From NCBI RefSeq assembly GCF_027980145.1, contig NZ_JAMZNK010000003.1, positions 174,660-238,659 of the forward strand: 64,000 bases of DNA, given 5' to 3'. The notes under the pieces are model-generated. The model was given only the letters and a program-made list of their open reading frames with translations. It was not told the DNA's origin and did no database searches. Positions within the stretch are counted from its first letter, which is position 1. Every line of letters starts with the position of its first letter. This DNA comes from Flavobacterium azizsancarii. GTDB taxonomy: Bacteria > Bacteroidota > Bacteroidia > Flavobacteriales > Flavobacteriaceae. Position numbers and translations under genes: made by a program. Below are positions 42,419 through 50,475 of the stretch, piece after piece.

Positions 42419-43846
42419 ATGACTAAAACTGCTCAATCGGTATGGGAAAACTGTTTGTCCTTTATAAAAGACAATATTCAAGATCAAGCATATAAAACTT
42501 GGTTCGAACCAATCAAATCAGTTGAGCTAACCGACAACGCGTTATATATTCAAGTACCAAGTAAATTTTTCTACGAATGGCTAGAAGAACATTACGTGAA
42601 ATTATTGAAAGTCGCACTTACCAAAGAACTGGGAAAAAACGCAAAGTTACTCTATAAAATTAAAATGGAGAACACTTATGGCAACAAACAACCGTTTACC
42701 GAACAGTTGCCAAGTGCCAACAGAGTGCCAATGAAACCGCAAGAGGTTGATGCTCCGTTTAAAAACTTAAACCCTGAACTTAAAAATCCGTTTGTAATTC
42801 CCGGAATTAGAAATCTTAAAATTGAATCGCAATTAAATGCGAACTACAGTTTTGACAATTTCCTTGAAGGTGATTCTAACCGTTTAGCCCGTTCTGCAGG
42901 TATGGCTGTTGCCAATAAACCTGGAGGAACATCATTTAATCCTTTATTGATTTTTGGTGGAGTTGGTTTAGGAAAAACACACTTAGCACATGCTATAGGT
43001 GTAGAAGTAAAAGATAAATATCCTGAAAAGACGGTTTTATATATTTCTGCCGAAATTTTTACACAACAATATATTGATTCGGTTAAAAAGAATAATCGTA
43101 ATGATTTCATTCACTTTTACCAATTAATCGACGTTTTGATTATTGATGATGTTCAGTTTTTATCTGGAAAATCAGGAACTCAGGACGTATTTTTCCATAT
43201 TTTTAACTATTTACACCAAAACGGAAAACAGGTAATTTTGACTTCGGACAAAGCTCCTGTTGACATGCAGGATATTGAGCAACGTTTATTATCTCGTTTT
43301 AAATGGGGATTGTCTGCTGAATTACACCAGCCGGATTACGAAACCAGAATTTCGATCTTAAAAAACATTCTTTATCGCGATGGTGTTGAAATCCCGGAAG
43401 ATATTATTGAATATGTTGCACGCAATATCAAAAGCAATGTTAGAGAACTTGAAGGTGCTATTATATCGTTAATTGCACAATCTTCTTTCAATAAAAAAGA
43501 AGTTACAATTGAGTTGGCTAAAAGCGTTGTTGAGAAATTTGTTAAAAACGTAAAGAGAGAAATCTCTATCGATTATATTCAAAAAATTGTATCAGACTAT
43601 TTCCAGTTAGACATTGAAACACTTCAATCAAAAACCAGAAAAAGACACGTGGTACAGGCAAGACAATTGGCTATGTTTTTTGCAAAGAAATTCACAAAAG
43701 CTTCTTTAGCAAACATTGGCTCACAAATTGGAGATCGTGATCACGCTACTGTATTACATGCTTGTAAAACTGTTGACAATTTAGTTTCTACAGACAAACA
43801 ATTCAAGAAATTTGTCGAAGACATCAACAAAAAACTAACGCTATAA
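42419..43846 (+). CDS. dnaA: Chromosomal replication initiator DnaA
   Basis: A 475-residue AAA+ ATPase that melts the replication origin. Domain I (1-80, WENCLSFIKDNIQDQAYKTWFEPI) binds DnaB, domain III holds Walker A FGGVGLGKTHLAHA and Walker B VLIIDDVQFLSG, and domain IV has the DnaA signature GDRDHATVLHACKTV. Every domain is full length. The 187-base upstream gap has no clear cluster of DnaA boxes, so the origin is probably elsewhere. The phosphatase gene begins nine bases after the stop. Confidence 0.97.
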   Translation: MTKTAQSVWENCLSFIKDNIQDQAYKTWFEPIKSVELTDNALYIQVPSKFFYEWLEEHYVKLLKVALTKELGKNAKLLYKIKMENTYGNKQPFTEQLPSANRVPMKPQEVDAPFKNLNPELKNPFVIPGIRNLKIESQLNANYSFDNFLEGDSNRLARSAGMAVANKPGGTSFNPLLIFGGVGLGKTHLAHAIGVEVKDKYPEKTVLYISAEIFTQQYIDSVKKNNRNDFIHFYQLIDVLIIDDVQFLSGKSGTQDVFFHIFNYLHQNGKQVILTSDKAPVDMQDIEQRLLSRFKWGLSAELHQPDYETRISILKNILYRDGVEIPEDIIEYVARNIKSNVRELEGAIISLIAQSSFNKKEVTIELAKSVVEKFVKNVKREISIDYIQKIVSDYFQLDIETLQSKTRKRHVVQARQLAMFFAKKFTKASLANIGSQIGDRDHATVLHACKTVDNLVSTDKQFKKFVEDINKKLTL

Positions 43847-43855
43847 ACGCGAATC

Positions 43856-44323
43856 ATGCCAGTAAAAATTTTAATGGTTTGTTTGGGAAATATTTGCAGA
43901 TCACCTTTAGCCGAAGGTATTCTAGCATCAAAATTACCCCATGATAAATTTATTGTTGATTCAGCCGGAACAGGTTCATGGCACGTAGGTAATGCTCCGG
44001 ACAAACGTTCGATTGCAGTAGCCCAGAAAAATGGATTATGCATAGACGCTCAAAAGGGACGACAATTTAAAATCACCGATTTTGATGAGTTTGATTACAT
44101 TTATGTAATGGACAGTTCCAATTATAGCGACGTAATTCATCTTGCAAAAACGCCTGAACACAAAAACAAAGTTCAGCTTATTCTAAAAGAACTTTTTCCT
44201 AATAAAAATACAGATGTTCCTGATCCTTATTACGGAGCAACAAATAGCTTTGACGATGTATATAAAATGCTGGATGAAGCTGCTGAAATTATTGCCAAAA
44301 AACTTATCGAAAAACATTCATAA
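43856..44323 (+). CDS. Low-molecular-weight protein-tyrosine phosphatase
   Basis: A 155-residue phosphatase that dephosphorylates tyrosine (and possibly arginine). The catalytic loop is C9-L-G-N-I-C14-R15-S in VCLGNICRSPLAEG, and the general acid is the aspartate of VPDPYYG. The second cysteine (C14) in the loop could form a redox switch with C9. It starts nine bases after dnaA and is probably cotranscribed with it, a common flavobacterial order. No tyrosine kinase gene is close by. Confidence 0.93.
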   Translation: MPVKILMVCLGNICRSPLAEGILASKLPHDKFIVDSAGTGSWHVGNAPDKRSIAVAQKNGLCIDAQKGRQFKITDFDEFDYIYVMDSSNYSDVIHLAKTPEHKNKVQLILKELFPNKNTDVPDPYYGATNSFDDVYKMLDEAAEIIAKKLIEKHS

Positions 44324-44331
44324 TTTAATTT

Positions 44332-44364
44332 GTATTTTAATTACTTAACTGGTAATTAAAATAC
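44332..44364 (+). terminator. Terminator behind the tyrosine phosphatase gene
   Basis: GTATTTTAATTAC (44332-44344) pairs perfectly with GTAATTAAAATAC (44352-44364) around a 7-base loop, followed by ATTTTTG. It ends the dnaA-phosphatase unit. Confidence 0.72.
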
Positions 44365-44394
44365 ATTTTTGTTTAAACTCTAAAATATCACAAA

Positions 44395-45108
44395 ATGAAA
44401 CTTCTAGGAAAATTATATTTAATTCCAACAACAATGGGCGAAAGCGATCCAATGGATGTTTTGCCACAAACCGTAAAAAGAAGTATCGATTTTATAGATC
44501 ATTATATTGTTGAAAACGAAAAAACGGCAAGAAAATCAATAAAAGCGGTTTCGCCGGAAAAAAAACAATCAGAACTAATACTTTTCACCCTTAATAAACG
44601 TACCGAACCAAGCGAGCATTTAGATTTTATCAAACCTTTGCTGGAAGGAAAAAACGTAGGATTAATGAGTGAAGCTGGTTGTCCGGGTGTTGCTGATCCC
44701 GGTGCTGTAATTGTAAAATTAGCACATGAAAAAGGAATTCAGGTTGTTCCGTTAGTTGGTCCTTCGTCTATATTGTTAGCAATGATGGCTTCCGGAATGA
44801 ACGGACAAAGTTTTACTTTCAACGGGTATTTGCCAATTGATAAAGAGGAGAAAAAATCGGCATTGAAGTATTTTGAAAAATTATCGCAGGACAAAAATCA
44901 ATCTCAACTTTTTATTGAAACTCCTTATCGAAACAATAAATTAGTTGAAGATATTCTTCAAATATTAAATCCTTCGACGCATTTATGTATTGCGACTGAT
45001 ATTACGTTACCAACAGAATTTATTAAAACATTGCGTGTTGCAGATTGGAAAAAACTAAAAGTTGATTTACATAATCGACCTACGATTTTTATTATACATA
45101 AAATGTAA
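44395..45108 (+). CDS. RsmI-like SAM-dependent methyltransferase
   Basis: A 237-residue tetrapyrrole-methylase-fold protein (PF00590). The N-terminal LYLIPTTMGES, the SAM region MSEAGCPGVADPGAVIV, VPLVGPSSILLAMMASG and SQLFIETPYRNNKLVEDIL match the 16S rRNA C1402 2'-O-methyltransferase group. It is about 50 residues shorter than Escherichia coli RsmI and lacks the C-terminal extension, so the target may differ. No gene symbol is given for that reason. It has its own start after a terminator hairpin. Confidence 0.85.
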   Translation: MKLLGKLYLIPTTMGESDPMDVLPQTVKRSIDFIDHYIVENEKTARKSIKAVSPEKKQSELILFTLNKRTEPSEHLDFIKPLLEGKNVGLMSEAGCPGVADPGAVIVKLAHEKGIQVVPLVGPSSILLAMMASGMNGQSFTFNGYLPIDKEEKKSALKYFEKLSQDKNQSQLFIETPYRNNKLVEDILQILNPSTHLCIATDITLPTEFIKTLRVADWKKLKVDLHNRPTIFIIHKM

Positions 45109-45130
45109 ACTAACTTTAAGACACTATATC

Positions 45131-45568
45131 ATGAAAAAGTTTTTAATACTAATTCTAATTTGTGTTGCGCAAAAAACATTTTCACAAAAGGAGATCAGGA
45201 GAATTCCTGAACCTCCGAAAAATATAAATGGAAATATCATTCCTCCTAACGAAATCGACATATACAACCCTATTGGGATTGACGTAAAACCAGAGTTCCC
45301 AGGAGAAAAAGTAGAATTTCATCAATTTATAGAGAGAAACTATAAAAAATCAAACAAGAGACCAACTTTGCAAGGAAAAGTATTCGCCACTTTTAATATT
45401 GAAATAAACGGTTCATTAAGTGATATAAAAATCCTTCGAGATATTGCATCTTACAGCGGAGAGGAACTGGTAAGGGTTTTAAAATTATCTCCTACATGGA
45501 AACCTGGAAAACTAAACGGTAAAGGAGTCAGAACTATATACTCACTTGTTGTGCCTGTACAGCTATAA
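45131..45568 (+). CDS. Secreted stand-alone TonB C-terminal-domain protein
   Basis: A 145-residue exported protein. ATG 45131 gives a signal peptide (KKFLILILICVAQKTFSQ), preferred over a frame open to 45062. Residues about 75-145 form a TonB_C-like fold: LQGKVFATFNIEINGSLSDIKILRDIA, then a conserved helix (GEELVRVLKLSPTWKPGKLNGKGVRTIYSLVVPV). True TonB is anchored in the inner membrane and has a Pro-rich spacer; here there is neither, so the protein is probably a periplasmic or surface member of the Bacteroidota energy-transducer-like family. The function is unknown. Confidence 0.82.
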   Translation: MKKFLILILICVAQKTFSQKEIRRIPEPPKNINGNIIPPNEIDIYNPIGIDVKPEFPGEKVEFHQFIERNYKKSNKRPTLQGKVFATFNIEINGSLSDIKILRDIASYSGEELVRVLKLSPTWKPGKLNGKGVRTIYSLVVPVQL

Positions 45569-45604
45569 GTCTGCAATTATCAATCTTTTTCTTAATCTAA
45601 TTTC

Positions 45605-46732
45605 ATGAGCAAACTTCCAAATGTAACAACAAGCATTTTTACGGTCATGTCTAAAATGGCAACCGAATATAATGCAATAAATCTTTCGCAGGGATTTCCG
45701 AATTTTCCTGTAGACGAAAGATTAACAGCTATTTTGGCAAAATTATCGAAAGAAAATGTGCACCAGTATACACCAATGGCAGGTTTTCCTCCATTGATGA
45801 ATCAGATTGCAAAATTGGTTCAGAGTTCATACAACAGAATAATTGTTCCTGAAACAGAAATCTTAGTTACTGCCGGCGCAACTCAGGGAATTTTCACTTC
45901 AATTTTGGCCTTGGTAAAAACAGGTGACGAAGTTATTATTCTGGATCCGAGTTATGACTCTTATGAATCCCCTGTTCTTCTTTGTAATGCAAAACCTGTT
46001 CGGGTAGCTTTAAATGACAATTATACACCAAATTGGGAAACCATAGAAAAAGCCTGTTCGCCAAAAACAAAGATGATTATTATCAATAATCCGCATAACC
46101 CAACAGGAAAAATTTTGACAGAAGAAGATTTTCTTCAACTAGAAAAACTACTATCAAAACATCCTGACATTATTGTTTTATCAGATGAAGTTTATGAATA
46201 CATCACTTTCGAAGAAAAACATATTTCTGCACACACTAAAGATTTTCTTTTAAACCGTTGCATAATGGTTTCTTCTTTTGGAAAATCATTTCATATTACG
46301 GGCTGGAAAATAGGCTATACTGTTGCACCCGAACATTTGATGAAAGAAATTAAAAAAGTACACCAGTTTTTGGTTTTTAGCGTCAACAGTATTTCACAAG
46401 CTGCCATTAGTGAATATTTAGATCTTGTAAATGTCAATCTTTTAGGGAAATTCTATCAGGAAAAACGAGATTATTTCCAGAAATCACTTCAAAATAGTCG
46501 TTTTGAGTTAAAACCTTGCGAAGGAACTTATTTTCAGGTGGCTTCTTATGCAAGCATTTCAAACGACGATGATGTTACTTTTTGTAAAAAACTAATAACC
46601 GATCATGGCGTTGCTGCTATCCCTATTTCTACTTTTTATTCTGATCATAAAGACCAAAAATTAATACGTTTTTGCTTTGCCAAAGATGATTTTACTTTAG
46701 AATCTGCCGCAAAAAAATTGTGTGATATATAA
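45605..46732 (+). CDS. Methionine/aromatic aminotransferase (YbdL-like, PLP)
   Basis: A 375-residue fold-type I aminotransferase. The opening NAINLSQGFPNFPVDERL is the YbdL/kynurenine aminotransferase signature, N165 lies in NNPHNPTGKI, D194 in LSDEVYEY, the PLP lysine is K227 in SSFGKSFHITGWKIGY and the substrate arginine is in IRFCFAKDD. It transfers the amino group of methionine (or an aromatic amino acid) to a 2-oxo acid, probably for methionine salvage. It stands between the TonB_C-like gene and the dienoyl-CoA reductase gene on the same strand. Confidence 0.9.
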   Translation: MSKLPNVTTSIFTVMSKMATEYNAINLSQGFPNFPVDERLTAILAKLSKENVHQYTPMAGFPPLMNQIAKLVQSSYNRIIVPETEILVTAGATQGIFTSILALVKTGDEVIILDPSYDSYESPVLLCNAKPVRVALNDNYTPNWETIEKACSPKTKMIIINNPHNPTGKILTEEDFLQLEKLLSKHPDIIVLSDEVYEYITFEEKHISAHTKDFLLNRCIMVSSFGKSFHITGWKIGYTVAPEHLMKEIKKVHQFLVFSVNSISQAAISEYLDLVNVNLLGKFYQEKRDYFQKSLQNSRFELKPCEGTYFQVASYASISNDDDVTFCKKLITDHGVAAIPISTFYSDHKDQKLIRFCFAKDDFTLESAAKKLCDI

Positions 46733-46809
46733 AGTTTATCAAAAATTTATAACATTATTATGCGCGCATCCTATTTATTTAATTAATATTGTAATAAAAA
46801 GAAAAAAAT

Positions 46810-47691
46810 ATGAGCTATACAGATAAAATGTTAAGAGATGACGCTTTAAAAGGTAAAGTCATAGTAGTTACAGGTGGCGGAAGCGGTTTAGGAAAAGCAA
46901 TGACAAAATATTTCTTAGAATTAGGCGCTCAGGTAGCGATTACTTCAAGAGATTTAGACAAGCTAAAAGCTACTGCAACTGAACTTGAAACTGAAACAGG
47001 AGGTAAATGTTTACCACTTCAATGTGATGTTCGTCATTATGAAGAAGTAGAAAACATGCTTCAGGAAGTTTTAAAAGCTTTTGGCAAAGTTGATGTTCTT
47101 TTGAATAATGCTGCCGGAAATTTTATTTCTCCAACAGAACGTTTATCTGCAAATGCATTTGATACTGTTATAGATATCGTATTAAAAGGGTCTAAAAACT
47201 GTACGCTTGCTTTTGGTAAGCACTGGATCGATACCAAACAAAAATCATCTACAATTTTAAATATAGTTACTACTTATGCCTGGACTGGTTCAGCTTATGT
47301 TGTACCAAGTGCTACTGCAAAAGCAGGAGTGTTAGCCATGACGCGCAGTTTAGCAGTCGAATGGGCAAAATACGGAATCCGCTCTAATGCAATCGCTCCG
47401 GGACCATTCCCTACAAAAGGTGCATGGGACAGATTATTGCCGGGCGATCTTGCTGAAAAATTTGACATGGCCAAAAAAGTTCCATTGAAACGTGTAGGTG
47501 ATCATCAGGAATTAGCAAATTTGGCAGCTTATTTAGTATCTGATTTTTCAGCTTATGTAAATGGTGAAGTGATTACTATTGATGGTGGAGAATGGCTAAA
47601 AGGCGCAGGGCAATTTAATTTACTAGAAGCAATTCCTGAAGAACTTTGGGACCAGCTTGAAATGATGATAAAAGCAAAAAAGAATAAATAA
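46810..47691 (+). CDS. 2,4-dienoyl-CoA reductase (DECR-type SDR)
   Basis: A 293-residue SDR. It has the cofactor loop TGGGSGLG (21-28), NNAAGNFISPTE and active-site residues Y156, S167 and K171, spaced exactly as Tyr-Ser-Lys in human mitochondrial DECR1 (11 then 4 residues), with Ser where a classical SDR has its catalytic Tyr (SATAK). Flanking NIVTTYAWTGSAYVVPSATAKAG and PGPFPTKGAWDRL also follow DECR1. It reduces 2,4-dienoyl-CoA with NADPH during unsaturated fatty-acid degradation. No other beta-oxidation genes are adjacent. Confidence 0.88.
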   Translation: MSYTDKMLRDDALKGKVIVVTGGGSGLGKAMTKYFLELGAQVAITSRDLDKLKATATELETETGGKCLPLQCDVRHYEEVENMLQEVLKAFGKVDVLLNNAAGNFISPTERLSANAFDTVIDIVLKGSKNCTLAFGKHWIDTKQKSSTILNIVTTYAWTGSAYVVPSATAKAGVLAMTRSLAVEWAKYGIRSNAIAPGPFPTKGAWDRLLPGDLAEKFDMAKKVPLKRVGDHQELANLAAYLVSDFSAYVNGEVITIDGGEWLKGAGQFNLLEAIPEELWDQLEMMIKAKKNK

Positions 47692-47745
47692 TTTTACGTG
47701 CTTACTAAATTCAGAATATTTTTTATAAACTATACTGATTGCACC

Positions 47746-47777
47746 AAATCCCGAAGGTTCTACTTTCGGGATTTTTT
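47746..47777 (+). terminator. Terminator behind the dienoyl-CoA reductase gene
   Basis: AAATCCCGAA (47746-47755) pairs with TTCGGGATTT (47765-47774) around a 9-base loop and is followed by a T-run. The stem sequence is nearly the same as the one at 52621-52660. Confidence 0.82.
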
Positions 47778-47920
47778 TATGTTTTTTACCATATAAGTAA
47801 TATAAGTTCAATGAAGTAATAAATTGTTTAAAGATCTGTTTGCTTAAATTTACTTATATAACTTATATGGTTAAATAAGTTAATATGTGTAGACAATCCA
47901 GTTAAATTATTATTTTTGCC

Positions 47921-47928
47921 GAACAAAA
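47921..47928 (+). promoter_or_regulatory. TATTTTTG -7 box of udk
   Basis: A TAnnTTTG box 16 bases before the ATG at 47945. No exact TTG is found at the -33 position. Confidence 0.5.
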
Positions 47929-47944
47929 TATATAATATAAAATT

Positions 47945-48553
47945 ATGCTCATTATTGGAATTGCAGGAGGAACAGGAAGTGGAAAAACAACGGTGGTACA
48001 CCAGATCATGAACGAATTACCAGACACTGAAGTGGGCGTAATTTCTCAGGATTCGTACTATAAAGAAACCCATAATTTGTCATTCGACGAAAGAGCATTA
48101 ATCAATTTTGATCACCCGCGCGCGATCGATTTTGAATTATTGGTAAAACATTTAAAAGCTTTAAAAGAAGGCGAAACTATCGACCAACCGGTATATTCAT
48201 TCATTCAGCACAACAGAACTGACGATACGGTATCAACGCATCCAAGAAAGGTAATGATTGTTGAAGGGATATTAATTTTAACGAATCCTGAGCTACGCGA
48301 CCTTTTTGACGTTAAAGTATATGTTCACGCTGATTCTGACGAAAGATTAATTCGTCGTTTAAAGAGAGATATTTCTGAACGCGGACGCGATATCGACGAG
48401 GTTTTAACACGTTATCAGAACACTTTAAAACCTATGCATGAGCAATTTATAGAACCTTCAAAAGCCTTCGCAGATATTATTATTCCTAATGATAAATACA
48501 ATACTGTTGCCATTGATGTAGTTCGTGCTGTAATTAATCAACGAATTTCATAA
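47945..48553 (+). CDS. udk: Uridine kinase
   Basis: A 202-residue P-loop kinase that phosphorylates uridine and cytidine with ATP or GTP. The P-loop is GGTGSGKTT (8-16), followed by the nucleoside contacts ISQDSYYKE and NFDHPRAIDF, the catalytic Arg region YSFIQHNRTDDT and the lid RRLKRDISERGRDIDEVL. It opens a plus-strand run that continues with the DivIC-like gene and the mutase genes, with a palindromic repeat after its stop. Confidence 0.95.
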   Translation: MLIIGIAGGTGSGKTTVVHQIMNELPDTEVGVISQDSYYKETHNLSFDERALINFDHPRAIDFELLVKHLKALKEGETIDQPVYSFIQHNRTDDTVSTHPRKVMIVEGILILTNPELRDLFDVKVYVHADSDERLIRRLKRDISERGRDIDEVLTRYQNTLKPMHEQFIEPSKAFADIIIPNDKYNTVAIDVVRAVINQRIS

Positions 48554-48583
48554 ATTTTATCGTAAATTTATTCCATAGAAATA

Positions 48584-48663
48584 AGGAGCTATTTCCCGCT
48601 CTCGCCTTTATCTTTTTATGGCAGAAAAAGCCATAAAAAGGATATCGGCTCCATCGGGGCTAG
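48584..48663. repeat. Palindromic repeat, 'ATCGGGGCTAG' family, copy C
   Basis: Starts AGGAGCTATTTCCCGCT, has the central stem CTTTTTATGGC/GCCATAAAAAG around AGAAAAA and ends CCATCGGGGCTAG. It is the best-formed copy in the window, 30 bases after the udk stop. Confidence 0.8.
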
Positions 48664-48705
48664 AACACCAATCAAAATTATAAGAAGTAATCAGTCAAAG
48701 AGAAA

Positions 48706-49041
48706 ATGAAATTCAAAAATCCATATAAAGGCAAACGCTGGTTCAAATTAGTAGGCAACAAATATGTCTGGGTTTTACTCTTTTTTGTAATCTGGATGTT
48801 CTTCTTAGACAATTACTCTTATTTTGATCATCGCTTTTTAGACAACCAGATCAACGAACTACAAGACAACAAAAAGTATTACCAGGTCGAAATAAAAAAA
48901 GATCAGGAACAGATTAAGCAACTTAAAAACCCTGAACAAATAGAAAAATATGCTCGCGAAAAGTATTTCATGAAAAAAGACAGCGAAGATATTTATATCA
49001 TCCAATTTGAAGGAGATACTATTCAAGACACTAAAGAATAA
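48706..49041 (+). CDS. DivIC/FtsB-like septum formation initiator
   Basis: A 111-residue bitopic division protein. A basic cytoplasmic start (residues 1-20) is followed by one membrane helix (about 20-37, VWVLLFFVIWMFFLDN), then a coiled coil (45-75, LDNQINELQDNKKYYQVEIKKDQEQIKQL) and the DivIC-like end (NPEQIEKYAREKYFMKKDSEDIYIIQFE). It recruits the division septum with FtsL and FtsQ. The mutase small-subunit gene begins 24 bases downstream, so they share a transcript. Confidence 0.88.
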   Translation: MKFKNPYKGKRWFKLVGNKYVWVLLFFVIWMFFLDNYSYFDHRFLDNQINELQDNKKYYQVEIKKDQEQIKQLKNPEQIEKYAREKYFMKKDSEDIYIIQFEGDTIQDTKE

Positions 49042-49064
49042 TCAGAAAAAAGCACACAATCCCA

Positions 49065-50429
49065 ATGGCTACTACCCTATTCGACGATTTTAATCCGATT
49101 TCATCCAAACAATGGAAACAAAAAATTCAGTTCGAATTAGACGGAGCTGATTATAACGAAACTGTTATTTGGAATTCTCCGGAAGATATTCAGGTAAAAC
49201 CATTTTATCATATCGATGAATTTTCAAAAACTGCTTCAGTACAAACAGAAGCATCTAATTTTAAAATTTGCCAAAACATCTTTGTTTATGATATTGAGAA
49301 ATCGATTCAAAGAGCCATTAACACTATCGAAAGAGGTGCGGAAAGTTTGCGTTTTACCATACAAAACGAAAAAATTGATGTCAAAAAATTATTAGAAACT
49401 CTTCCTTTAGAAAACAGAACAGTTTACTTTAATTTATCGTTTATTTCAATCGATTTCGTAAAAATATTAGACACTATTTCAATTCAGAAAAAAGCTATTT
49501 TTTATTGTAATATTGACCCAATTGGTCATTTTGCAAGAGAAGGGAACTGGTTTACTACATCAGATAAAAATAATTTTGAAACGATTGAAAAAATTTCAAA
49601 AGCAACAACAAATCTTAATTTATTAAGTATAGATTCAGGTTTGTATCAAAATGCAGGTGCCAATATTACACAACAAATAGCCTATAGTTTAGCGCATGCC
49701 AATGAATATTTGAATCGTTTACCAAGTATTACAAAACCAATTGTTTTTGAAATATCTGTAGGCACCAATTATTTTTTTGAAATTGCAAAACTTCGTGCTT
49801 TACGAATGCTTTTCAAATTGATCGCTTCAGAATACAATCCCAATTTAGAATGTCATTTTTTGGTAACACCAACCAAACGTAATAAAACGATTTACGATTA
49901 TAACGTAAACATGCTTCGTACCACAACCGAATGTATGTCAGCCATATTAGGCGGTGCAGATGCTGTTGCAAATTTACCTTATGATTCATTATACCATAAA
50001 GACAATGAATTTGGTGATAGAATTGCCAGAAATCAATTATTGGTTTTAAAACACGAAAGTTACTTCGACAAAGTCAATAATCCGGCTGATGGAAGTTATT
50101 ATATAGAAAGTCTAACCACACAATTGGCCGAGAAAAGTTTAACTTTATTTAAAGATATCGAGGCAAATGGTGGATTTTTAAAACTTCTAAACGACGGAAC
50201 TATCAAAAAGAAGATTCAGGAAAGCGCTGTAAAAGAGCAGGAATTGTTCGATTCTAAAAAAGAAGTTTTATTAGGAACAAATAAATATCCTAATAAAGAT
50301 GACAAGATGAAGCATGATTTAGAATTGTTTCCTTTTGTAAAAATAAAACCTCGAAAAACTTTAATTACACCTATTATAGAAAAAAGATTAGCTGAGAAGC
50401 TGGAACAAGAAAGATTAGAACTTGAATAA
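49065..50429 (+). CDS. mutA: Methylmalonyl-CoA mutase small subunit
   Basis: A 454-residue non-catalytic partner of the adenosylcobalamin-dependent mutase that interconverts methylmalonyl-CoA and succinyl-CoA. The TIM-barrel domain is visible from WNSPEDIQVKPFYH to RTTTECMSAILGGADAVANLPYDS. It is shorter than the proteobacterial or actinobacterial small subunit (over 600 residues) and lacks the degenerate C-terminal B12 domain, the usual form in Bacteroidota. It is cotranscribed with the large-subunit gene, 46 bases ahead. Confidence 0.92.
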   Translation: MATTLFDDFNPISSKQWKQKIQFELDGADYNETVIWNSPEDIQVKPFYHIDEFSKTASVQTEASNFKICQNIFVYDIEKSIQRAINTIERGAESLRFTIQNEKIDVKKLLETLPLENRTVYFNLSFISIDFVKILDTISIQKKAIFYCNIDPIGHFAREGNWFTTSDKNNFETIEKISKATTNLNLLSIDSGLYQNAGANITQQIAYSLAHANEYLNRLPSITKPIVFEISVGTNYFFEIAKLRALRMLFKLIASEYNPNLECHFLVTPTKRNKTIYDYNVNMLRTTTECMSAILGGADAVANLPYDSLYHKDNEFGDRIARNQLLVLKHESYFDKVNNPADGSYYIESLTTQLAEKSLTLFKDIEANGGFLKLLNDGTIKKKIQESAVKEQELFDSKKEVLLGTNKYPNKDDKMKHDLELFPFVKIKPRKTLITPIIEKRLAEKLEQERLELE

Positions 50430-50475
50430 ATATTTTTTCTAAGTAATTAATAAACCTGCTCAAAAGAGTATTTCC

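Noticed and set aside
49042..49064. A cobalamin riboswitch before the mutase genes
   Set aside because: The genes are cotranscribed with the DivIC-like gene and only 23 bases separate them.
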